Assembly: GCA_006503535.1 (NCBI GenBank)
Contig: QYRS01000001.1
Location: 4,774,001 to 4,838,000 of the forward strand
Direction of reading: 5' to 3'
DNA from: Arthrinium phaeospermum
Lineage: Eukaryota; Ascomycota; Sordariomycetes; Amphisphaeriales; Apiosporaceae
DNA: 64,000 nt
Part shown: positions 33,862 to 46,760 of the stretch, piece after piece
Layout of the letters: each line of letters begins with the position of its first letter
How positions within the stretch are numbered: position 1 is the stretch's first letter
Notes under the pieces: generated by a model
The model's database searches: none
What the model saw: only the letters and a program-made list of their open reading frames with translations
Told to the model about the DNA's origin: nothing
Position numbers and translations under genes: made by a program

Positions 33862-34160
33862 GGAGCACATTGAAGGATGAGAATCCCCGAAGCTCCCTCG
33901 TCAATGGAATTGACTATTTGGTCCGTTGGTGTCACCGAGAAGGCTTCGTTGAAGGGTTGGTAAGTTATCCTTAACACCAGACCCCAGAACACCATGTTCC
34001 TCATCATCTGTATCATAATCCATTACCTTCACCGATTCAAACACCCTTAAAAGTTACACCGTAAATTCTCTTCCTGGAAGAATCAGATGCTAACATTTAG
34101 AGGTCCAGGTTAGATTTTTCTCTATTGTGGGTTTGATTGATATACGTTTGGAAAGGTCAA
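33862..34160 (+). pseudogene. Decayed 3' remnant of a fifth F-box-like copy
   Basis: SSLVNGID, RWCHREGFVEGL and a GTAAGT donor at about 33960 match the end of exon 1 of copy 3. The following sequence keeps intron landmarks (GATTCAAACACCCTTAAAAG, GCTAACATTTAG), and the short last exon is recognisable (VRFFSIVGLIDIRLER). The rest of the gene is absent. Confidence 0.7.
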
Positions 34161-34813
34161 TCATTACTACACCGACAACGTCAACGGTTTCATTGCACAT
34201 AGTAGTTCGGGTTCCATCGCTCAGCACGTTCAGTGCCGTAAGTTTGTACGAATACACTCGACTGGCTAGCATGCTCGCTCACAACCAAATTGAACATATG
34301 GGAAAGAGTAATTGCCGGGCATTGGTATCAGGGTAGAAAGAAATGAAACATGCACATATTCAACCGTTATTGCAGTCTCTTCGTCCCAAATCTCCGTGAA
34401 AGTTACACCCAGCCTGTCACTTGCAATGCTTTGAGGGCAGACACGACAAAGTAAGTGGATCGATTCTGAGCAGAGCCTGAGTCTGACTGTCAGAATGTCA
34501 AGACATGAAATCCCTATCAGCGTCGAGACACAATGGTTCTACCCTATTGGCCCGGGTTTAGACCCGTAGTTGTGGCAGTGCACCATACCTGCATATGTAC
34601 CAATCAAATAGCTTGCCGTGGCTGATATTGTACAGTCCCCACCCAGCTGACATGTCTGACATTTACCCCAACGGTAGAACCAAGGATCTAAATTCCCTTC
34701 AGCAACTGTGCATACAGGAGAACTCTTCTGCTTCGGTGGTGGCTCATTGTCATATTCTTCGTTTCCTCGTCCCGCTCAGGTTCCTTACCCCTCCGCCGAC
34801 GGATCTCAAAGCC
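34161..34813. other. Intergenic after the F-box-like array
   Basis: A weak echo of the family 3' flank occurs near 34310-34370. The remainder is the promoter region of the ankyrin gene. No gene is supported. Confidence 0.5.
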
Positions 34814-36837
34814 ATGGAGGTAATCGGGACCATCAGCGCAGCCATAGGCTTCGTCGAGACGGCATGGAAGGTGAAGCTACTGTGGGACGATTTCAACGAT
34901 GCTCCCAGCCAGGTCCAGAAGCTAAGAGCCCAATGCAAAACCGTCGAGGGCATGCTCAGAGTCTTGAGGAACAACCTGCTAGACAACTCGGGCAATATCG
35001 ACATAGACAAATCAGCAGCCCTGGAGGAGGTTAAGCAGCTACTTAAGGACACACTGGCTAAGCTGAATGATACAGTCACTGCCATCAGTGACGAGGTTGA
35101 GGGAGTGAACAGAAAGTCCAAAGCTACTGGGATCAGTAGGACAAAGTACCTGTTCAAGAAGGAGTCGACCTTTACACCGTTGCTGGTGGAAATGAAAGAG
35201 GGCGAGGCAAGGATTGCACACGTGGTTGTGATCCTCACCAAGTAAGGGGGTCTCAGGTCGTACTCTATCAGATGACGGGCTAACAGAACTGTAGTGCGAA
35301 GATCGACTTGATACTGCAGAGGATGGGGTCAGGGGCTCCCCCAGTTCCCCTGCTTCCGACAAGGAATTGGGACCAGTATCTGGGGAAAACACCCATGGAG
35401 CTAGAACAGATCCTTCGGGACGTGATGAAGACCGATGATGCGTCGGAGCTCGAGGCGCTGCTCGAAGCGGGGGTGTCGACTGAAACCATCCTGAACGACT
35501 GGCGAGACCGACCACTCCATGTCATGGCACGCAAAGGCAATCTTCGGGGCTTCCAGGTCTTGTTGAAACATGGAGTGTTGGTGGATGAGCCTAACGACAA
35601 CAACACAACACCCCTGCTCACCGCGCTGACGAACCATCATGTCGAAATCTCACTGGCCTTACTGGACGCCGGCGCAAGCCCTCGCTCCAAAACCAAGCTG
35701 GGCAAGACGCCACTCTACTACGCGGCCTGGGGCAACCTCCTGGCTCCCATCGAGAAGCTACTGGCGGCTGGTGCAGATGTGAATGCGCCCGATTCCGACA
35801 GAAGGACCCCGTTGCACATGGCATTGCAGCCGGTAAGGAACGGCAAAAACCTGAGCTTGGACAGCAAGGTGCTCGATGCGCTCCTGGGGAACGGCGCCGA
35901 TCCAACACTGGCCTTATACAAGACAGGCCTTACACCTTTACACTTCCTGGCGGAATGGGGCAAGTCGGTCGACCTGGAGCGTCTTGCCAGGAAGGCCCGG
36001 ACCCTGGATGTCTTCCTGACCTCGTCCTACGAGCTTCCCGGTGCGACGCCACTGCTGCTTGCTGCTTATCACGGTAACCACGTCTCGGTGCAGAAGCTGC
36101 TAGATTGCGGTGCCGACCCTAACGCAAAATTTTCTATCGACACCCGGCTGCCTACTGCACTCTGGGCCGCTTTGGATCAGAAGAAGTACGGCTCGGCCCG
36201 GAAGCTACTGGATAAGGGCGCGGACCCCGACTGCTGCCTAAGCAAGAAGTTCGAGGGTATCTCGATGTTGCATCATGCCGCCACCACCGGCGACGTCAAG
36301 GCTATTGAGCGTTTGTTAAAATACAAAGCATCTGTCGATATCAAGTCCTCCAAGGAGGACACACCACTCATACTGGCGGTGACCGCGAACCAGGTTGAAG
36401 CCGCGAAGCTGCTGGTGGAGAGCGGGGCAAGTGTCAACATCATATCCAAACGCCACAACCATGGCATGGCTCTCACCCAGGCCGCCAAGATGGGCAGCCT
36501 CCCGATGGTGCACCTCCTGTGCCGGAACGGGGCCAACTGGAAACACCGGACGCCGGGCGACAACATGTCCGCGTTCCTGCAGGCGGTATCCCTGGGGCAC
36601 GTGGACTGTGCCATTTACCTGTTGGCGCTGGGCGCGGACATCGACGAGCAAGACGCCGTGGGGCGGCGGCCGCTGCACTTTGCGGCCTCGAGCGGCCGGG
36701 CCGAGGTCGTGCAATGGCTGCTGTCGATGGGGGCGGACAAGTCGGTCCTGACGAGCAGCGCGGAGACGGCGGAAGGCCTCGCCAGACAGGGCGGGCACCA
36801 GGACGTGGTGGCATTGTTGGCAAACGCTGTGTGTTGA
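34814..36837 (+). CDS. STAND-type N-terminal domain plus ankyrin-repeat protein
   Basis: Exon 1 is 34814-35241 and exon 2 is 35295-36837. The 53-bp intron has a GTAAGG donor, a GCTAAC branch and a TAG acceptor; the product is 656 residues. The start MEVIGTISAAIGFVETAWKVKLLWDDFNDAPSQ is typical of the helical N-terminal domain that heads many fungal STAND (NLR-like) proteins. There is no NACHT/NB-ARC nucleotide-binding domain: after a linker, about ten ankyrin repeats run from residue 180 to the end (TPLLTALTNHHVEISLALLDAG, RPLHFAASSGRAEVVQWLL). Ankyrin repeats mediate protein binding. It may act as a sensor or adaptor in nonself recognition; that is inference. ATG 34814 is preferred because the conserved domain begins there. 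Confidence 0.85.
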
Positions 36838-37021
36838 TGACGCACATCTTGCATTCGAAGATTATATATCAAGGGAGCCCGAATCCTGGTGGCATAAACG
36901 CGGGGGGCAAAGCTTAGTGGGTGGCTCCTCTGGTGGTCTGGTACGACTTATTGAGCTCGAGCATCCTATTTTCTATCTCTTTACCAAATCTTTGAAACGG
37001 TCGGTCGTCTATAGCCACTTC

Positions 37022-38125
37022 CTACTCCGACAACGGGACTATCGGCCGTGTAAGCAAGTCCACGTAGGTCTCGAAGAAGCGGTCGTTGTCAATGGCAAAC
37101 ACGACAGACGCGGCCGTGGTCAACCCGGTCCCAGGGTACGGATCCTCGGTCCACACAAGCCCCTTCCCGTAACTCTCACCGTCCGAGTCGCAGTCGATGT
37201 CGACGTACAGCTCGCGCACCTCGCGGTTCAGCCCGGGGTCCACCAAGGACGCCAGCGCGATCGCGTCGTAAGCGTAGGGCCAGCGCCGCATGCCGCGCAC
37301 CAGTTCGGTGATGGCGGTCGCCGGCTCGTGCCCCCCAATGGCGTCGTAGGTGGCGTTGCTGATGGGCACCGTGTTGGTCAGGTCGAGCGGGTAGATCGTC
37401 TTGGGAATAGGGGCCCGCAGCACGACGCGCGCCGCCTCCGGGTCCATCCACCAGTTGATCTCGCCGGCGCCGTTGTACGAGTTGCCCGCCGCGTACAGCT
37501 GCCCGCCCATGTGGGCGATGCCCTTGATCAGCGGCGCGATGCCCGGGTCCGTCCGCAGCGCGAGCGCCAGGTTGGTCAGCGGGCCGATGGCCAGGATGGT
37601 CACCTCGTGGGGGTACTTGTGCACCGTGTCGAGGATGAACTGAACGGCGCCCTGCGGGCGCGGCGCCGTGTGTGTGGCGAACCCGTCGGGCGGGGCCACG
37701 AGCTCCGCGCCGGGCCCGGGGGGCGGCGAACTATATGCCCCAACATAGAGGGTGCCGTTGCCGAACCGCTTCGTCTCCTGCTGGTGCGCCGCGTAGGTGT
37801 GCAGGAGGGGCTCGTTGGCGCCGACGTAGATGCCCACGTCCTTCTCGAGGCCGAGCCGCTCCACCGCTTTCAGGCCGTCCGAGACGCCCTGCGCCAGCCA
37901 CTGGTTGCCCGTCACCGTGGTCAGGCCGAGGATCTGCAGCGTCTTGCTCTTGTGCAGCTGGGCCGCCATGGCCAGGACTTGGCCGTCATCGCCGATGGTG
38001 TTGAAGTCCGTGTCGATGAGGATTTTCTGTGGTTCCGCCTGTGCTGCCGGTGCTGTGGGTGCGCCTGATACGGCGGCGGCAAAGGCGCAGAGACCCAAGA
38101 TGGCCCAGTTGATAGCTCGCGTCAT
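37022..38125 (-). CDS. Secreted inosine-uridine-preferring nucleoside hydrolase
   Basis: One uninterrupted frame of 367 residues reads on the minus strand from ATG 38125. Residues 1-22 form a signal peptide. The calcium-binding aspartate motif is at residues 38-47 (DTDFNTIGDD), two residues longer than the textbook DTDPGxDD but like other fungal members as I recall them. LAIGPLTNLALAL, IAHMGGQLYAAGNS and EINWWMDPEAARVV are further family signatures. The enzyme hydrolyses ribonucleosides to base and ribose; secretion suggests salvage of outside nucleosides. It is convergent with the ankyrin gene, with about 180 bp between the ends. Confidence 0.92.
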   Translation of the reverse strand: MTRAINWAILGLCAFAAAVSGAPTAPAAQAEPQKILIDTDFNTIGDDGQVLAMAAQLHKSKTLQILGLTTVTGNQWLAQGVSDGLKAVERLGLEKDVGIYVGANEPLLHTYAAHQQETKRFGNGTLYVGAYSSPPPGPGAELVAPPDGFATHTAPRPQGAVQFILDTVHKYPHEVTILAIGPLTNLALALRTDPGIAPLIKGIAHMGGQLYAAGNSYNGAGEINWWMDPEAARVVLRAPIPKTIYPLDLTNTVPISNATYDAIGGHEPATAITELVRGMRRWPYAYDAIALASLVDPGLNREVRELYVDIDCDSDGESYGKGLVWTEDPYPGTGLTTAASVVFAIDNDRFFETYVDLLTRPIVPLSE

Positions 38126-38196
38126 TTTGGAGGAGAAGATCTTGCCGTGACTAAGATCCAGAGGCCTTGCTGCAAGTTCCTGGGCAGGGTAGCACG

Positions 38197-38205
38197 TATT
38201 AAATA
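38197..38205 (-). promoter_or_regulatory. Possible TATA-like box of the nucleoside hydrolase
   Basis: TATTTAATA on the minus strand, about 75 bp upstream of ATG 38125. It is supported by position and composition only. Confidence 0.3.
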
Positions 38206-38859
38206 CCGAGACCCTTCCAGAAGATAAATATGGGGATTAGTAACGGTTTCCATATTTGTGGCTGGCACAACATGGTGCATGACGGCGCGATACCGGATTG
38301 GGGTGGAGGGCCAATTCACAGCGCTGTCCTGACTGCTACCCTGGATTGGAGAGTTTGGACCATGTCACCTTCGGGGAGATACTCGGCAATAGGAGTGGAA
38401 AGATACCCAAATGGGTTGTTTGTTGGTTGTTCAAATTAAGGTCGCATTTCGTAGGGAGTGAACAGGGACCAGGGGCTCTCATTGGCACTTTAGTCCACAA
38501 GCTAAGTGTACTAGGACGACACAGCGTGCAGGCGAGCCTATGAGAAGCAGTCCAGGAAGAGTAAACTTTAACAAACCCGCCTTGCCGTCTACGCTACATC
38601 GCTGATTGGTTCGTTGAGATATTGAACAGCCTCTTCGGCCAAGGCGGCCCGCATGTGGCGTGAGTCTGTGCAGGAACCGGCTCGGGCGTATACTATTACA
38701 GAACTCTACCAACTCTATATAGTGTTCCTGTTCAACTCCTTCAGGCCCTTTGCGTGATTTACAAGCCTATCAACCGCCCACGCTCCGACCGAGTCTGAGC
38801 GAGATCCCATATGTACATGGCCCCCGTATTACAGACAGTCCCCGTCCAAACAAAATCTT
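38206..38859. other. Intergenic
   Basis: No gene or motif is supported between the nucleoside hydrolase start and the end of the next minus-strand gene. Confidence 0.5.
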
Positions 38860-40637
38860 TCAATACCCCCTCCGCCTCCTCCCAGCTCCCAGCCCCAGCA
38901 CCTGCGCAAGCCGCTTCACCTCCCCGACCAGGTAATACGACCTGCGCAGATAGTGCACCGTCGCCGGGTCCGTCCGATCCAGAACCGCCCCCGGCCTGGG
39001 CGCCGACGCAACGGCCCCGAGCACCGCGGCCCAGAACAGCAGCGCCGGCGGCTGACCCTCGGTGTACCGCGGCGCCCGCAGCGCCTCGACCAGGTGCTCG
39101 ACCAGCAGCCGCAGGCACAGCGGCGCCACCACGTACCCGACGACGCCGTAGGCGAAGACGAGGGCGCCGAGCCGGTAGACCTCGATGGCCGGGTCGGCGC
39201 GGCGGACGCTGAGCAGGTGGTGCTGGACGAGGGCGACGTAGGTCCGCATGCTCGTGTACCCGGTCGTCTCCCCGTCGCCGGCCTCGCTGCGGCGACGGCA
39301 GAGGACGCGCAGGCAGCGGACCGCGAGCAGGAAGTCGGGCTCCGCGGCCAGCAGGGCGTCGGTGGCGAGCGCGGCGTGGTCGGGGTAGGCGTTGAAGCCC
39401 CGCGCGGCGGCGCGGAGCTGTTCCTCGGGGTAGGCGAAGCCGGGCGGGATGAGTTTGTAGGAGGCGTGGAGCAGCATCATATGAGAAAGCAGGACGGGCA
39501 GCCTCGTCGCCCGCTTCTTCCCGCCACTGGCGGCCTCCGCGTCCACCAGGTCGCCGTCGAGGTTGTGCAGCGCCATGCGGCGGACATGGGCGAAGTGGGT
39601 GGACTCGAAGAAGGCCTGGAGGCGGCCGCCGAAGCGGTGGTCGTAAAAGGAGAAGAGGGGGTCGGCGAAGAGGCCGGTGTCGCTGGTTATTGTCATCTCT
39701 TCCGACGGCGCGCTCGAGGAGATGCCCAGCACGTAGGCCGTTATGATGGCGCCGTCGGACAGCATGGCGGGCGGGCCGGAGCCGGAGCCGTTGTTCCCCG
39801 CGGCGGCGGCGCCGATGGTGTCGATTTCGCGGCGCAGGCGGGCGATGGACCGGGTCAGGCAGCCGAAGTAGGTCGTCGAGTCCGCGGGGCTGCGGAGGTG
39901 GTACGAGCCCGTCAGCATCTCGAGGCAGACCTCGGCCTCGAGCATGCCGTCGTCTTCCAGCGCGTGGCGGAGATGCCAGATGCCTGGCGCTTCCTTATCG
40001 GGGAGCAAGGGGAGCCATCTGTAGACCACGACTATTGCACAAGCCGGGGGATAATTAGCTTCATGATGACTAGCTACTCGGAATAAAGCATTGACTGGCC
40101 CTTTCTTTCGGAGGGACAGTAATAACGAGAACGGGCTGGTATGGGCGATGCCAACTGACCCATATGAAAAGCGCGACGGACCCCCGGGAGCCGTAAGGCG
40201 TCGCGCCGCCATTGCAGCTCGTCGATGCTTTGGGGGACGCTCTGGAGAAAGGGTCCCGGATCTTTCCGCTTGGGCACCTCGGCGCCATCGCCCACGTAGT
40301 CCGCCTCTGGAGGTGGAGTCGCCGGCGGGGTAGTGGCCGCCTCCTCGGGTTTGAGCTCTTGCCGGCCCAAAGGTTAGTCAATGAATGGGTACTTATGTAA
40401 GTTGGTTGGCTAGGCTAAGAAAGAGGGTGTGAGATGAGATGAGATGAGATGAGATGAGGCACACTCACTGAGCGTCAGCTGGCCTGTGCGATGGCGCCTC
40501 CTTGGCTGCTTGTCGGGCCCGCGCTTGGGGGGTTTCAGGGGTGGTATTCGCCTGTCGGGCGGCAGAACTTCGAGTTCGCGATCGGCACTGGCAGCAGCAG
40601 CAACAGCGTTGTCGTCGGGAAATTCTCTGGTCCTCAT
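38860..40637 (-). CDS. Putative fungal regulator-like protein without a zinc cluster
   Basis: Proposed exons on the minus strand are 40637-40469 (GTGAGT donor), 40357-40160, and 40073 or 40094 down to 38860. Both acceptors keep frame, giving 526 or 533 residues. The first intron uses a CTAAC branch and joins RTGQLTL to KPEEAATTPPA. The N-terminus is basic and proline-rich (PPKRGPDKQPRRRHR). The long C-terminal part (LEAEVCLEMLTGSYHLRS, HHLLSVRRADPAIEVYRLGALVF) resembles the helical middle region of fungal transcription factors, but no Zn2Cys6 cluster is visible. The function is inferred; the third exon start is unsure, and its GC-rich composition makes shadows likely upstream. Confidence 0.6.
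40431..40458 (+). repeat. GAGAT pentanucleotide microsatellite
   Basis: About five and a half GAGAT units. It lies in the first intron of the minus-strand gene, a few bases from its donor site, so length change could affect splicing. Confidence 0.9.
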
Positions 40638-41316
40638 TTCTGGAAATTATAGAACAGCATTCGCGTAACACAAGAAATACAGGGCAAAAGAAGACAAAAA
40701 GGATGGAAGCGCGATTCATTGACAATCGCGTTTGGGGTTCGCTACGGCTGCGCCGTTGGATCACATGACCGTTTCCTGGTTGGTTGGTGGCTTAAGTGGT
40801 CTAAATATAGCTTCTACCACATCTCCAACTTCTGCACCGATTTCCATGGCCCAGCCGGTACCAATAATCCGATTGGCTACCTGCGCAAGTGGCTGATTGG
40901 AGGGAGTCCAATAATAGGACTGCAAATGGTAAGAACCTGAGACGACAATCAGGATCCAGTCAATGTTTGGGGCGCTGTAGTGAGCCACAACGATGCTCAT
41001 ACATTTAGTCGAGGCCTAGAGGCAGCATGGACAGCGCCACTAATGGAAACAAACAAATACAATCATGTTGTTGGCATGGAGCTGGCTCTGCTGGTTCTTC
41101 GTCTGTCTTTCACCATAAATTGTATGCGTGAGTGAGGTGCTCTGTAACAGGGTGTAGATGGCAATACCTCGCGACGGGCAAACAAGTTCCCCTCGATCGT
41201 ATCCACGAGGTTAGCTGACGAGCGGGCTCCGGACGAAACGCCATCGGGAAAGCCATCTAGTCACCGAAACGAATCGTCAGCACGCCACGGCAGGAAGTCG
41301 CTGTTTGCCACCAACC
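40638..41316. other. Divergent promoter region
   Basis: This lies between divergently transcribed genes. No RNA gene or coding region is seen. Confidence 0.5.
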
Positions 41317-43396
41317 ATGAGGGCCGTCGCAGCCGGTCAAGAGCTGCGAGCATCAATCACAACCACCACGCTGCTGCCCATCCTTCTCCTGCTTCTCGCC
41401 ACAGCACCTCTGCCTGCACACGCGGTGCCTCGCAATGCGCGATGGAGCACGAGGTCGCTGGGCCCGGATGGGCCCTGGAACGCCCTCGAGATCGCCATGG
41501 GCAAGGGACAGGCCATCACGACCTACCCAGGCAGGATGGGGGAGTCGTTCTTCCTCGGCAGCGACTACTGCAGCGCGACGGTGACCAAAAGAGCGAACGG
41601 GAAAACGCAGCCGTGCTACGCGAAGCAGGCGGGCGCCATCTACAACGAGTCGGCCGCGGGCGGGACAGGGTCGGCGCTACCAGCCGTCTCGGACAGCCCG
41701 GATAGGTACTTCAGCGGCGCCATGGACTCGGTAGCGACGGGGGCGAAGATTAATGCGCCGGTTCGCTACCGGGACGACTTCCACCTGAGCCGCGACAAGA
41801 CGCTGTGGGCCGCGGGCGACACGGTGGAAAACATGGATATGGTGCTTCTGAGCGGCACGCAGTTGAAATACCCCGGCGGCGATTCGGTTCCCCTGTTCGC
41901 GGGCTGCCTGGGACTGGGCGCCGCCCCGGGAGTTGTCAATCAAACGTACCGCGGGCAATCGGGCGGCGACGTCAACGTGAGCATGGTGGCCGGCGTGTAC
42001 GCGAAGCAGGGGTACACCGACACCAACTCGTTCGGCATGCACATCGGGTCCGCGCTGCCGCACCCGAACCCCTCCTCACCAAGAAAGAAGATGATGGAGG
42101 GCTCGCTGTGGTTCGGCGGCTACGACAAGAACCGCGTCATCGGCGAGGTGTTGGCCATCCCGATCCCACACCCGTACGCCATCTTCGACGGCCTGCCGCT
42201 GGTGGACATCTCCATCAATGTAGTCAAAGGGGGTCCCCCTTCGGTCCAAACGGCGACCAGGGCAACGGCTGGCGGTCCAAAAGCGGCTACCTGGCCTCCG
42301 GCAACGCGACCATGGGCTCGCAGCAGCTCAACGTGCGCCTCGACGGCTGCCACCCCTACCTCAACCTTCCGAAAAGCACCTGCGACGCCCTGGCCGCGGA
42401 CCTGCCCGTCGTCTACCGGCCGGCCCTGGGCCTGTACACCTGGGACACGGGCTCCCCGCCTGGCCGCGCATCGCCGCCTCCGCCAGCGCCCTGACCTTCA
42501 CCTTCCGCGACCCGGACAACAACGCCCGCCGCCTCAACGTCTCCGTCCCCTTCGCGCACCTCAACCTGACCCTCGAGCCGCCCCTCGTCGAGAAGCCGAC
42601 GCCCTACTTCCCCTGCCACGCCGTCGCCGCGGCCGCGGGCGCGCACTACGCCCTCGGTCGGGCCTTCCTGCAGGACGCCTTCTTCGCCGCCAGCTTCGAC
42701 AGCGCCACCTACTTCCTCGCCCAGGCCCCCGGGCCCAACATCGCGGCCGTGGGCGCGGCGAATGCGAACACGGCCGTCATTGGCAAGACGGCGCGGACCC
42801 TGGCCGCGAGCAACAATGATTGGGTGACGAGCTGGGAGGGGGTGTGGACCGCTTTACCGGGCGGGAATGGCGAGGAGAGCGACCCGACGACCAAGGCGGC
42901 GCCGGGGAGTAGTGAAAGTGACGGTATTGGCAGCAGTAGCAGTGGTGGTAGTAACGGTTCGCGCAACGCGGGGCTCATTGCCGGGCTCGCCGTCGGCGTC
43001 GGCGGCGGCGTCTCCCTGCTGGCGCTCGTGGCCTTCGTCCTATACAGACGCAACCGGCACGGGACGGGCCTCGCGTGCTGCGGGCTGCGGATCGTGAAAG
43101 ACAAGGAGCCTGCGGGCGGACACGGGCCAGAAGCGACGCCAGGATCGCCTAATCCGCAACTGGAAGAGCAGGAGGAGGAGGAGGAGGGTTACAAGTACCC
43201 GAATTATTACAACCGGCACGAGCTGCCGCTCAATGAGGCGCCCTCGCAGCTGCCCGACAACCAGGTTTCTCGTCCACTAACCGGGTCGGCGACGGCGGCA
43301 ATGCGCGAGGGGGGCGTTGGTGTTCCGAAGGAGCCGCAGCCGCAAACGGAGGTGTTTGAAATGGCGGGGGATGAGTATCATGAGAGACGACAATGA
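41317..43396 (+). CDS. Pepsin-fold (A1-like) membrane protein, probably non-catalytic, frame broken twice
   Basis: From ATG 41317: a signal peptide, then an A1-like ectodomain (FAGCLGLG, SLWFGGYDKNRVIGEV). After a frame change near the G5/C5 run at 42231-42239 it continues with LDGCHPYLNLPKSTCDALAAD. After another near 42453-42460 it continues with FPCHAVAAAAGAHYALGRAFLQDAFF. It ends with a single transmembrane helix (about 42965-43050) and a tail of about 110 residues. The usual DTG/DSG catalytic aspartate motifs are not seen; the second site reads LDGCHPYL. Fungal membrane proteins of this pseudo-protease type exist, with unknown roles, perhaps in wall sensing. The two breaks look like missing bases. 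Confidence 0.65.
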
Positions 43397-43745
43397 ACCA
43401 AGTATACAAGACAGGAGAATAGAAATATCCAAGATGCGACATAATACAACAAGATTCAATACCCAGGGCTTCTGTCAATCGTAAACCACAATCCGTCATA
43501 TTCAGTGTCGTTAGTTGAGTGCCTATTAGCAAGAAACAACCGCCGTCGCAAGAGCTTGAGCTACGTCTTCACAACCAAAAAGGGCGGAGTAGCGGACCAA
43601 CAAGCAAGGTAAGAGATGGTTGGAAATCATAATCAGATTATGGTATGCTGGGATGTGTGACCCGAACGCCAGACATCGAGGAACAGGTATAAAGCCTCGA
43701 GTGTCGATTGAAGGTGAAGTGAGATTGAGAATCCGCGGGAGGGGT
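43397..43745. other. Short convergent spacer
   Basis: The 3' flanks of two convergent genes; nothing else is seen. Confidence 0.5.
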
Positions 43746-45289
<1,544 letters not shown>

Positions 45290-45849
45290 GATGGGCTATG
45301 CAGCCGTTGCGACAAAGGGTCTTTTTCTTAGGTGATGATGTCGAAGTGGGAAGTCAGTCTACCAAAACGGTGCCACTCTTCGTGCTGCTGCTTCGCTAAA
45401 CGTGTATGATTGATTCCGCTCGTGGGGTAAAGCGCCTTACCTAAGCTGATGGGTAGGTACTACGGCGGCCGTGGGGTTTTGAGGAGGGAACGTTTCTCCG
45501 GTGGCCGACAACCCACTCAAAAGGCACATGGTTCACCTTGCTCTACCAATCAGCATCAGCCTATCCTCCTACCAGAACAATGCAACTCTCCGGACAGCAG
45601 TCACCTGCAATTGCCACGCTCTCAGCTCAACAAACGCATAGTAGAAGTTGAGGAGATTGACGAACCATATCGCATTTGAATTTGTTAAGTTTTCTGGGCT
45701 GTGTCTACGCGTGCCACCAAACAGACCATTGCTGGCGTTCTCTCATCTCTCAATGGAGGCCATTTGTCTCTACCAGGGTGACTTCACCACAGAAAGTCGC
45801 CCATAAGTAATATACCTCGCTAATGTCCCAAAACGAACCGTCTTCTGGT
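45290..45849. other. SRP54 upstream region
   Basis: This is the promoter and leader of the minus-strand SRP54 gene. No other gene is supported. Confidence 0.5.
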
Positions 45850-46760
45850 ATAACGCTAAAAAGCTTGTATTATATATATATATAATTATTCCCCTTTCCT
45901 TTTATTAAATAAGCTTATAACGTACCGCTTTTTATTCGCCCGTGTACCTTTCGTTTATTATAGCCCTTATTTATAGCTTTTAACTTTTTTATTACCGTTT
46001 TATTCGTTTATTTATAAGTTTTTTTATATATTTTCGGGTTAAACTTTTTTTTTAACTTATTCGTATTTATTATAATATTTTATATTTAATAAAGTTAAAG
46101 TAAAAATAGGTATTTTAAATCGTATTTAATTTAAAATTTAAATCTTTATTATAACCACTTATTAGTTTTAATAATAAGTCTTTATTAAAGAGGTTTTAAT
46201 CTTTAATAACGAGTTTTAAATTTACTTAAATATAGAAAACGCTGTAAATATTAATGTCTTTTTTATTTTTTTTAAATATTTTATTAAATAACGATACCCT
46301 TTTTTTCTCCCTTTTTAACTTATAACTTTCGATAAAATTTATATATTAACAAATAAGTTTTATATTTATTATAACTCGCGAAAATTTCTTATTTAATTAG
46401 GTTAAAATTTACTATATAAGTTATTAACCGATTTAATAATAAAAGTTTAAATATTTTAAATATAACCGATAATAATATAACGTATATAATATATATAGCT
46501 CGATAATAATTATTACTACCGTTTAATTTAATTTAAATTATATAAATTTAATATAAGTTTCGAATTATTCCTATATTAATTATCTTTTATTAATAAGAAT
46601 TATTCCCGCACGGGCCTTAAATATAATATATATATTTTAAAACGAATGTATATTTTATTTATTCTATATATACTTACTTAATTTAAGAGCCGCCTCTTAA
46701 GCTTTAATTACGCCTCTATATAATTCGACAGTGTTCCATTTAGCGCCTCCCTAAGTACTA
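45850..46760. repeat. Second AT-rich island, probably RIP-degraded
   Basis: About 0.9 kb of strongly A+T sequence with scattered CpG and no coding potential. It is milder than the 20.9-27.4 kb island, which suggests fewer RIP cycles or a shorter element. The element class is unreadable. Confidence 0.75.

Noticed and set aside
36917..38068. 383-codon plus-strand frame opposite the nucleoside hydrolase
   Set aside because: Antisense shadow of a clearly recognised enzyme.
38953..40086. 377-codon plus-strand frame opposite the regulator-like gene
   Set aside because: Repetitive Gly/Arg/Val-rich shadow with no recognisable domain.
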